A stretch of 64,000 nucleotides of DNA, from positions 310,001-374,000 of the forward strand of contig JAIQDT010000059.1 in the NCBI GenBank assembly GCA_021521415.1, read 5' to 3'. Below, one piece after another: positions 55,679 to 64,000 of this stretch; the first letter of the stretch is position 1, and each line of letters opens with the position of its first letter. The translations under genes were made by a program, and so were the position numbers. The notes under the pieces were generated by a model that saw only the letters and a program-made list of their open reading frames with translations, had not been told where the DNA came from and searched no databases. The DNA comes from Bidens hawaiensis (lineage: Eukaryota > Streptophyta > Magnoliopsida > Asterales > Asteraceae).

Positions 55679-57505
55679 TACAAGCAGGCCATATATCATC
55701 GTCCCACATAGAGCGAGGCTGAAACATCCAAAGGCAAGAAACATACTAAGGCATCCATGTCACAACAAAAAGCTGTTAGTGCTCAAAAGGATGAAGGTTT
55801 CTACTAGAACTCTGTATTTCAGGCTAACGTGGCAGAAGTAATTGATTGTGGTGAACATGTTGAAAAGGTGGAAAAGGTAGAGGAAAAAGTCATGGTTGAT
55901 GAGAACAAGGTTGGGATGGTTGAGAATGAGTATAAAGGTTTGGAAAGTGATTTGAATGAGGTGTTTGTTACTGAGTACAAACAAAGTGAGAAGGATGATC
56001 AAGATGTTGTTGATCAAGTTGTTTCAGATGATGAACTTCCACGAACTTATGACAAGATTCATACGGTTCCTTCCTATTACCTTACTTCTTTATCTCCCCC
56101 TGACATTATTGAAAGTTTTGCAAGGTGGTTCAATGGTGAGGAAGTACCACACGGTAAGATTGACTTTGGAAAAGAGGATGTGGAGGAACAAATTATTGTA
56201 GAGGAATCAGAGTTTATGAAGGAATCTAGTGATTCTGATGAAGTAAAGGAATCAATTGAAGTGAATAAGGAACTTGTTGAAGGAATAGTTTAAGACACAA
56301 CTGACGAAGATTCTGAGATTTCGAATGAAGAAAGCTTACCAACAGAATATGCATTCATGGCCAACCAGGTAACTCTAAACTCTAATATGTGTGAAAAATG
56401 CGAGTTACCATGTGATGAATGTGCATTCAAAGATCTAGAAATTAGGGAATTGAAAAAACATTATGATAATGTTTGTTGGATCTTAAATATGTAAAATAGG
56501 CATGTTCTAACTCAAACATGTGAAAAGCAGCTATGGGAGAAAATCCTACAAGATGAAAAGACTATCTTAATGCTTAAGCACACGGTTGAAGATAAGCAAA
56601 TAGCCATCAACAAACGTATTGATGAGAATGCAGCTCTCATTGATGAGAATGCAGCTCTCAAACTTGAGCTACAAACGCTCAAGATTGAGACAGGGAGATT
56701 AAATTTGAAGCTTGTTAGTTATGCTGCCTCATCATATGTTCTCGATCAAATCATGCCTAGAAACAATTCAAAATCTGAGGATGATGTGACCGAGATCATA
56801 AAATGAAATGTGGATTATCATGCAGTTCCGCCACCAATGTGAAACGCTTATGTTCCTAAGAAACAGAAAGGTTTCAAAGAGGCGTTGAATGTGGAAGTCA
56901 AATTCCATATCATGATACCACAATGTCTGTTGATGAAGATATCATTGCTTCTGAAAATGTTGAGAATGAAAGTTCGGGTTGTGATGGTCTAGCCGGGATT
57001 AAGGTTGCTGAGTCTGTTTTAACCGAGGAACCGGTTAAAGTTCATGTGTCGAAAAAAGAAAATGTTGTTGATTCGAAGAGATTTGCTAAAACCAGTTTTT
57101 ACCATAAGCAATCTCATCGAGTTAACAATCCGACAATGGTTAAAAATATTGTGTTTGTTCATGGAAAAACTTCTGAGTCCGAGAAGGAGGCTGTTTTTAG
57201 AAACCAATCAAACCAAGAATTTTATCAGTTAAAAGACGAGCGTGAAAGTGCTAAAACAGCACCTCAGATCACTAAGTTTGTTGATCGAAGGCGATGTTTA
57301 AATACAATGAAGTTGGGCATGTATTTTATGTGTGTCCCAATAGATTCAAGCATGATCATGCTCAGCCTCAGAAGTTTGTTTCCAAGAAACCAGGACTTGG
57401 GTATGTAGAAAAACCATCGGTTGTTTAAAAATCGGAGCATGTTAGGATTTTGAAACTTGAAGAGACTGTAAAGAGTGGGTGTGAGAAAACTGACAGTGTT
57501 AAGAC
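55679..57505 (+). pseudogene. J2 Gag, extended acidic and coiled-coil part
   Basis: Between the two zinc-knuckle regions lies a long segment: an acidic Glu/Asp/Val-rich stretch (55829-56293), a Cys-containing piece (CEKCELPCDEC, near 56395), a Lys/Glu/Leu coiled coil (56570-56806) and a basic Ser/Lys stretch (56923-57290). A second, worn zinc knuckle (FKYNEVGHVFYVC) is near 57300-57340. Frame breaks throughout. Long gag extensions of this type occur in some plant Copia lineages; this one's role is unknown. Confidence 0.65.
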
Positions 57506-58012
57506 TACACTGTAAGGCCCATGACCCCGGGTGCCCTACTTTCATGCTGCTTGGATTTACTCAATCACATAATTCAAAAAATCAGAGTTAATTAAAACAT
57601 TTAGCGGAATATAAAGTCAACCATTCTCACATACATAACCACCAGTTTAAAATAAAATAAAATAGGTCTTAAACATCAACATAATTAACACATAACTCTT
57701 CTTTTCTTCAATGACAGTCTTCCTTTATTCGCCACGCGTCTCCATCAAGCAACCCGTCTCATCCTACTCACCTGCGTGTACACTAAAAGTCAGCTACACT
57801 GAGTGAGTTCTAGTTAATTAACATGCATTACATACACTTACTTATTAATACGCGTCCGGAGATACGTATTAAATGCTTACCTGTTAATCTATAATTCATA
57901 CATACATACATTCATTCATATGTTCTTTCATAATTCATACTGTCTTACTTATTATACTTCTATACTTACATTACCTTCATATCACTTCTTTATTTTAAAG
58001 AGCATTTCGCCC

Positions 58013-58318
58013 TACATACCTCGGATATTATATGGGTCCGGCTCCCTACATACCTCGGATATTATAAGGGTCAGACTCCCTACATACCTCGGATATTATA
58101 AGGGTCCGGCTCCCTATATACCTCGGATATTATAAGGGTCCGGCTCCCTACATACCTCGGATATTATAAGGGTCAGACTCCCTACATACCTCGGATATTA
58201 TAAGGGTCCGGCTCCCTATATACCTCGGATATTATAAGGATCCGGCACCCTACATACCTCGGAAATTATATGGATCCAACATCCTACATACCTCGATTAT
58301 TATTAGGGCCTGGTGCCC
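58013..58318. repeat. 34-bp tandem array in solo LTR G
   Basis: Nine units of about 34 bp, consensus near CCTACATACCTCGGATATTATAAGGGTCCGGCTC (given here in two overlapping pieces: CCTACATACCTCGG and ATATTATAAGGGTCCGGCTC). Solo LTR F has about four diverged units in the same place. Not a CRISPR array: repeats are contiguous with no spacers. Confidence 0.93.
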
Positions 58319-58708
58319 TTTATCATACCGTACAACCATACCGTCGTTACATTTCTTTTACTTCCTTCAATTATAACTAACATATCAAACTACGTGCATA
58401 CTAATTAATCATTCCATATCACTCACATTCATACACAACATATATCTAATATACACTTACCATTTAAGGTAAGTGTATAAATCTAACACATCGTAGTATT
58501 CACACAGCCCCGAAAACATAACATATAAAAAAGGGGCTAGAACTCACGTGGGTCATATTTTTTTTCGGAATTGATTGTAACACCTTTCTTTTGCTGGGCA
58601 TGGCTAACTGTTTAACAGGTATATGTATTAATTACTACTTTTCTGTCTGAGTCTTACTACCTAAGTTAGAAACTAAGATAACTTAGCCGATGGTGCAACT
58701 ATCTCAGT

Positions 58709-59050
58709 CGCATCGTGTATACTAACCAATCGCATCGCATATGCAGACCAATCGCATCACATATGCAAAACCAATTGCATCGCATATGTGAAACCAATCG
58801 CATCGCATAAGAAAACAATTCGCATCGCATGGATGCAAAACGAATCGCAATTGCATTGCATGGATGCAAAACGAATCACGTCGCATGGGAAAACGATCGC
58901 ATCACATGGAGCAAAAATAATCGCATCGCATAGGAAAACGAATCGCATCGCATGGAGCAAAAAGAATCACATCGCATGGACAACAATTCGCATCACACGG
59001 ACGAATTCTGATCGCATCGCATAGCTAAAGTAATCGCATCGCATGCTTGT
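58709..59050. repeat. TCGCATCGCAT-rich array in solo LTR G
   Basis: About 18 irregular units around AATCGCATCGCATGGA. It occupies the place where F carries its GGCGAA array. Confidence 0.88.
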
Positions 59051-60064
59051 GTGATGGGATTCTTTTGCACAGAATCTCCTTTTTCTATGTTTTACCATTC
59101 TTTCCTTTATCTTGCCTTTTAACCATTCTTTATGCCCCGTTTTACTATTCCAATGAGTCGTGGCCTTAACAATCTTATCTACTCATTTTTACACGGTCCG
59201 AACGGCTCCCGTTCGCCCCGATTCATTCCAAACGACATGTTAAACACCAAGTTTATGTCTTTCTTATATGCTTCAACCCGATTTACTTTCTCTTCAAATT
59301 TTTTGCAAAACCGACTTCGTTTACCCATCCTTTTAACAAACCGAACGCTACTCGTTTTACCCGAACCGAACCAACTAACCCATTTACTAACAAGTTCATT
59401 AATTTATCACTAATCGTGACCCGATCTATCATCTTGCCAAGTTTCATGCAAATCCGTACTCAAAAAGTAAGCCTTTTTAATAAAAATGTACCTTTGAGGT
59501 TTATGTTCGAAATCACTCGAATATCCCAAAACCATATCAAACGAACTCAGAATTGAGTGATTCAAGCGGCCGTACGACCGGGTTGACGAGCTCTACCAGT
59601 GCTGCCTACTCCCACAGCCGGAATCTGCCGCCACCATCGCCGGAAAACCCAAAAAGTCGCGGGAAATCTTCATATTCCACAGTTACGCATTTGCTGAAAA
59701 AAACTGGGCTTCCCAACCTCAGATCGAAGATCCCTCTGGTGGAAAACTTCATTTCTATTCTATGAACACTCAGTGAAAAATTGAAACCGATTCGAAGGTT
59801 AGATCTCTGGGAATCATCAGGTCTTTGTGGGTTGCTCTCTCAAAAACGGGAATTTGGTTAAGAAGGAGGTTGGAGGTGATGAGATTATTATTTATAAAAT
59901 GAGATGGTGGCTATATTTATAGGAAGGGGGTAGGGTTTCATGTTTAACTGTTCATCTAATGATACTTATTCCCCTCATACTTTAGATAATTACATTTATC
60001 TTCTATAATTCATTTAAACTCGATTCTTTTAAATACCTCGTGAAACTTGGTATGTTACATACAC

Positions 60065-60546
60065 CATCCACTTTTTACATCAAAAAAGAAAATGTCAATC
60101 AGAACTGGGTGGCAAAAGCCGTGTCAAAAGAAAATCCACCGTGTTTTGAAGAGGATAAATATGTATCTGATTCACAATTATCAAATTGTGATTTACTTTC
60201 AAGTGAATCAGATGTAAACGATGTGAAAATGTTGTACAAGAAATTTAAGCAACCCAAGACCAAGAAGGCTTGGGTTTCCTTATTTCAATAAACCATCTGT
60301 TGATTGTGCAGGAGCTTCCAAGATCCCATGACTCATGTTGGATTATGGATAATGGGGCCTCAAGGCACATGACGGGTACCCTTCACTTACTCGAAAATGT
60401 TAGATCTATTCTACTAGGGTATGCCGGCTTCGCTGGAAATCAAGGAGGACAAATAGTGGGTGAAGGCACGTTGACTAACGGGAAATTCATGCTTGACAAA
60501 GTGAATTATATTTCAGAGTTGGAGAAAAATCTTCTCAGCATATCAT
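60065..60546 (+). pseudogene. J2 protease
   Basis: After solo LTR G the Gag end (NQNWVAKAVSKENPP) leads to the protease: WIMDNGASRHMTG (about 60340-60376, D-N-G for the usual D-S-G), then GEGTLTNGKFMLDKVNYI and LEKNLLSIS. One frame change near 60290 and a stop at 60546. Confidence 0.8.
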
Positions 60547-60635
60547 AATTCTGTGACAAGAGTTTTTCTACTTAATTCACTGACAAGGAGTGCATGACTT
60601 TGAAACCTGGTTTCAAAATTCCTGACCATTAGATT

Positions 60636-61709
60636 TTGATACGAGCACCTCGCGATAACAATCTCTATGTTCTCAACATGTGTACCGCATCAATGTCTGC
60701 TTCAACTACTCAACGTTTTATATCCAAAGCATCAGAACGGGAGTCTATCTTGTGCCATCGAAGGATGGGTCACATTAATGTGAGGAAGATGAACCATTTA
60801 GTTCATTATAATTTGGTCGAAGGAGTTAATCTAAGGAGTTTCCATTTGAACGAAGAGTGTTTATATTGCAAGAAGGGAAAGCAGACAAAGAAACCTCATC
60901 CGAAGAAACTTATCAATTCCAAAAACTTACCTTTCGAGCGTCTACATATGGATCTTTTCGGCCCGGTGAATGTAAAGACTATCACGGGTGAACTCTATTG
61001 CCACGAGGTCACCGATGACTATTCAAGATTCTCCTAGCTAATGTTTTTGGATCCTAAGGATGAGACATTTGATTCCCCGATGGTGTTATTCAAGAAACTC
61101 AAGAATCTGTACAGTTTTCCAATTTGATTAATAAGAAGTGACAACGGGACTGAGTTCAACAATAAATTGCTGGAGTACTGTAATGACCGGGGTATTCTTC
61201 ATGAGTTTAGCGCACCTTATACTCCACAACGGAACGGGGTCGCTGAACGAAAGAATCGCACTTTGATTGAAACAACCCATACCATGCTTGCTGATTCGAA
61301 ATTACCTGTGAATTTCTGGAGCGAAGTAGTGGCATCGGCTTATTACACACTCAACAGAGTTCTTACCGTGAAAAAGTTCGGCAAGACTTTTTTTGAGCTG
61401 CTTAAACAACGTAAACCGAATCTAAACTGGCTCGAACCGTTTGGTTTTATATGTACAGTTCTTGAACCAAGTAGCAAATTTGATCCTAAATCGATTGAGG
61501 GATTCTTCACGGGGTATGCTAGTCCGTTACGACGTGTATATATTCCTAGCCTCCACAAGATTCTGCAAGTACATACCGTTGACTGTCAACGCTACACTCC
61601 ACCTACTCAACGACCTAGAGATTCGAGACTGTTTGATTACGAAAGCCTTTGGGAGAGTTTCAAACTCCCTGAGGAGACTCTATCTGATGATACTGTGACC
61701 ATGTTCTAA
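60636..61709 (+). pseudogene. J2 integrase
   Basis: Zinc domain ILCHRRMGHINVRKM and CLYCKKGKQ; catalytic D at FERLHMDLFGPV, D at IRSDNGTEF, E at NGVAERKNRTLIE, so the triad is intact. In-frame stops at 61035 and about 61123 break it. The C-terminal part ends near 61709 with FWSEVVASAYYTLNRV-type sequence. Confidence 0.85.
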
Positions 61710-61948
61710 CAACAACAGTTATCAGACGATTCAGTCAATGTACGAACATCATAATCTCCTATCATTTCAACTCCTCAAGATGTCCCAGATCCTATTCTTC
61801 CTGATGCTGTTCCAGAGACAACACCCGCGTTTGATGATGGTGGTGAAACAGATCAGGAGATCATCGAGGCCCTCGTCAACCGAAGTAGTTGAAGATGTTA
61901 ATGTCAATAATCTTCAAACCGAAGTATCAATTCCTACTGAATTCATAC
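61710..61948 (+). other. J2 pol spacer before element I
   Basis: A low-complexity linker, Pro/Val-rich in one frame, between integrase and the expected RT. RT is not seen; element I begins at 61949. Confidence 0.6.
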
Positions 61949-62296
61949 TGTTGGGCAATGACTTGTGGTTTATGCTTGTATTTTGGGCTTAGTTTGGGCT
62001 GTATTATGTAAACCGAGATCTGTTGATCTCGGGGGGCTTTTGTATGTTTTGGGCTAGGTTGGTATAACTATATATACGATGTATTTAGTTTAGGTCAAGG
62101 TTGTTCATCCATTATCATTCAATCGTGTAAGTTAAGGGCTTAAGCACCCGACGTATAATATACGTGTGTTTTGAAGCTTCTTCATTGTGTTTGGTGTGTT
62201 CTTAATCGTTTCTCACAGAATCAACGTAGTGGTTAGTTTCCACCTAACCATTAAGTATAATGATATCACATTGAAAGATCTGTCACGGGACTTACA
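61949..62296 (+). repeat. Element I 5' LTR
   Basis: 348 bp, TGTTGGGCAATG to GACTTACA. TATA box TATATATA at 62069-62076. Short LTRs of this size are typical of Copia. Confidence 0.85.
62069..62076 (+). promoter_or_regulatory. TATA box of element I LTR
   Basis: TATATATA, about 220 bp before the LTR end; transcription would start near 62100. Confidence 0.65.
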
Positions 62297-62298
62297 AT

Positions 62299-62311
62299 TG
62301 GTATTAGAGCC
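62299..62311 (+). other. PBS, initiator tRNA-Met type (I)
   Basis: TGGTATTAGAGCC, one base from the usual site, 2 nt after the LTR. Confidence 0.85.
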
Positions 62312-62970
62312 TATAGACCTATTCTAGGCTCGGTCATTGGTGATATCAAGGATTCTGTTTTTGATCTAAGAAGGTTTCTCGTGTTGAAGGTTTCTGGATC
62401 TCAAAGAAGGGTGTTCTTCGGGTGAGGAAGGCTAAATTCAGAATAGATTTTGGGATATCTTGCATTTAATTTGAATCCCATCTTACTCAGGATTTTTAAT
62501 TAAATATTCAAGAATTACCATATCTTTCTCTATTCTTAGTTCTAGGGTTGAATTTGAAGTTTTCGGGAAGATTTCAAAGTTCACGGTCTACAATCAAGGT
62601 TTTCAGGGGCATTCTCAAGTTCTCTGGCTAAATTTATTGTTCTCGGGTTCAATTCGACGTTCTCCAGAAAGTTACGACAATTCTCGGTGATTTTTTTGTT
62701 TTCGGGAAGTTTTTCGGTGTTCTGGTGGATTTCAGCATTCTCGTGAAGTATTCTGTGTTCTCAGGCAAATTACAGAGTTCTAGGCTTGTTTTGCTTGTTT
62801 TCGGTCAAGTTTCAGGGTTCTCGGGATAGTTCTCTTGCTTTCCGGTTCTCGGGTTGACTCAGCAGTTCTCGGGTTAAGTATTTGGTTCTCGAGTCAAGTA
62901 TCTGGTTCTCGGGTAAGTATTTGGGTTCTCTGTTTGAAGACTTTGGGTTTGTTTTCGGTTTTTTATCATC
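62312..62970 (+). other. Element I leader, ATG-free, TTCTCGG-rich
   Basis: 659 nt with no ATG on the sense strand. More than twenty TTCTCGG-like motifs lie between 62540 and 62945, and near the end a 20-bp unit (GGTTCTCGGGTTAAGTATTT-like) repeats about three times (62864-62934). Confidence 0.75.
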
Positions 62971-64000
62971 ATGGATCAATTCATCAACGCATCCATCAAC
63001 TCAGCACTTCACCAGGAGCTAGACTCCATAATGGATACCGCTACACGTGTGCCCCGTTTGCTGAAGCATGAAGACTTTTATGAATGGAAGTTCATATTCG
63101 AAAAGTATGTCAAGATGAAAGACGCTAAGATGTGGAGGAGCATAGTTAGAGATCCTCAACCGATCACATATGAGACAGCTGAAGGAGAGATTGCTGTCAA
63201 GCCTATCGAAATGTATGTTGATGCTAACTATGACAAGGTAGAAGAAGATGAGAAGGCACTTTCCACTCTTACAATGGCCCTGTCACCTGAGATTGCTCAA
63301 GGTTTCCGCGAGTTGCAATCAGCAAAGGCCCTATGGGAGGCACTGATAGAGGTCTATCAGGGAAATGAAGACATGAAGCGCAGTCGTCAGGACTTGCTGC
63401 GCCAAAAGTTCAATATGTTTAATCATGTTCTGGGTGAGTCCTTGGGAAGTCAGCTGCAAAGATTCGTCAAACTTGTTACTGAGATGAGATCAGCCAACAT
63501 ACACTTAACTCTTATTGAAACCAACAACAAGTTGTTCAACTCTCTACCACAAGGATGGGATATGAACGTTGCTGTTATCAAGAAGACAAAGGATCTTTCT
63601 AGACTAACCCTATCTGAGGTGATCATTATCATTAAGTCATGTGATATGGATGATAAGCAGCGAGCAATCAACCATGCAAATTCGTATACTACTGCTGGAT
63701 ACGCCGCATCATCAAACAATGCACTTATATCACAAGACAACTTCTCCATGTTCAAGTCCTCTCAGGGTGTGTACTCGCAGCCGCAGCAGCCAAATAGAAG
63801 TTTTTCCATGTTCAGATCAACTCAAGGCCAATTCACTCCACCTACATCTCAGCCACAGCCGCCTGCTTCCATATTCTTCCCACAGCCATCTCCACAGTCT
63901 CAACCGCAACCCAGTGTTGCTTCTTCCAACAAGTCTCCTGCCCAAGGACCTACCATCTCAAAAGAAACTCAAGAGAATATTGCTCTCATGGCAGGCTTCA
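62971..64000 (+). CDS. Element I Gag (start of gag-pol), open at window edge
   Basis: The ATG at 62971 is the first ATG after the LTR. 343 codons to the edge with no stop. Copia-type gag: KHEDFYEWKFIFEKYVKMK (about 33-51), ALWEALIEVYQGNEDMKRS, LRQKFNMFNHVLGESLGSQ and FNSLPQGWDMNVAVIKK; then a Gln/Pro/Ser-rich region from residue 260 with repeated FSMF(K/R)S(S/T)QG. A zinc knuckle and pol would lie beyond the window. No lesion seen. The most intact coding sequence here. Confidence 0.88.
   Translation, partial: MDQFINASINSALHQELDSIMDTATRVPRLLKHEDFYEWKFIFEKYVKMKDAKMWRSIVRDPQPITYETAEGEIAVKPIEMYVDANYDKVEEDEKALSTLTMALSPEIAQGFRELQSAKALWEALIEVYQGNEDMKRSRQDLLRQKFNMFNHVLGESLGSQLQRFVKLVTEMRSANIHLTLIETNNKLFNSLPQGWDMNVAVIKKTKDLSRLTLSEVIIIIKSCDMDDKQRAINHANSYTTAGYAASSNNALISQDNFSMFKSSQGVYSQPQQPNRSFSMFRSTQGQFTPPTSQPQPPASIFFPQPSPQSQPQPSVASSNKSPAQGPTISKETQENIALMAGF

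Larger units (their letters stand above)
57511..60059 (-). repeat. Solo LTR G (same family as F)
   Basis: 2549 bp, TGTAAGGCCC to TATGTTACA, target duplication TACAC (57506-57510 and 60060-60064). Shares landmarks with F, but its tandem arrays differ. No internal genes. Confidence 0.9.
53576..61948 (+). mobile_element. Element J2: long, decayed Copia element
   Basis: Partial 5' LTR, tRNA-Met PBS, long gag with two zinc-knuckle regions, protease and integrase on the plus strand. Interrupted by solo LTR G (57511-60059) and cut at 61949 by element I. RT, RNase H and the 3' LTR lie beyond the window or are lost. Many stops. Confidence 0.85.
61949..64000 (+). mobile_element. Element I: young Copia element, 5' end only
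   Basis: LTR 61949-62296, PBS, leader, and a gag(-pol) frame open to the window edge. Inserted in J2; the possible target duplication CATAC (61944-61948) needs the far end to confirm. Confidence 0.87.

Noticed and set aside
58013..58318. CRISPR-like array of 34-bp units
   Set aside because: Units are contiguous with no unique spacers, lie inside a plant LTR, and no cas genes exist here.
58757..59024. Frames on both strands over the TCGCATCGCAT array
   Set aside because: Repeat artefacts within solo LTR G.
1..64000. Host protein-coding, tRNA or rRNA genes
   Set aside because: No exon pattern with host-type domains and no tRNA gene was found; tRNA-like matches are only the retroelement primer-binding sites.

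Overview
This is repeat-rich nuclear DNA from a flowering plant, most likely a eudicot with a large genome. I see no convincing host gene, tRNA, rRNA or organellar sequence. Almost everything is LTR retrotransposon of two superfamilies. Ty3/Gypsy is represented by Athila/Tat-like elements primed by tRNA-Asp and by chromodomain-type elements primed by initiator tRNA-Met. Copia elements are also primed by tRNA-Met. I cannot place the plant family from sequence alone.

Layout. Left third: an old, decayed plus-strand Ty3 element (H) is interrupted by element A (896-8720, minus), which belongs to a pol-deleted family. H resumes at 8721 and is split in its RNase H by Athila-like element B1 (10678-46032, minus; TSD AGGCA on both sides). 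B1 carries solo LTR F in its left LTR, solo LTR E in its gag, and B2, a pol-less relative, in its RT. B2's right LTR holds element D (28725-38813, minus; TSD AAACC), a chromodomain Ty3 element. D's RT is in turn split by solo LTR A2 (33180-34849; TSD ATGCC). The nest H > B1 > B2 > D > A2 is five levels deep, and six insertions have matching 5-bp target duplications that I located (B1, D, A2, E, F, G).

Right quarter: H ends with its PPT and a truncated 3' LTR (47601-49068). A Copia fragment (J1), an LTR fragment and a gag-only minus-strand Ty3 element (K) follow. Next is a long decayed Copia element (J2, from about 53576) whose gag/pol is interrupted by solo LTR G (57511-60059). J2 is cut at 61949 by a young Copia element (I), whose gag frame is open to the window edge.

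How the parts work together. The intact-looking coding capacity is small: element A's gag-PR-integrase-tail frame (one in-frame stop, RT missing, protease Asp replaced) and element I's gag. A and B2 look like non-autonomous derivatives that keep packaging and priming signals but would need RT and integrase from relatives. Several noncoding structures recur between copies and between families: a hairpin at the PPT, a stem-loop after the last gag/pol ORF, a three-way-junction fold in the 3' region, and CGCG-core palindromes. One inverted repeat between pol and the env-like ORF has a cluster of W-box cores in its loop. Element D has a 93-bp GT-AG intron-like insertion at its gag/protease junction. 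These noncoding structures and the RT-less family A are the most interesting content of the window.
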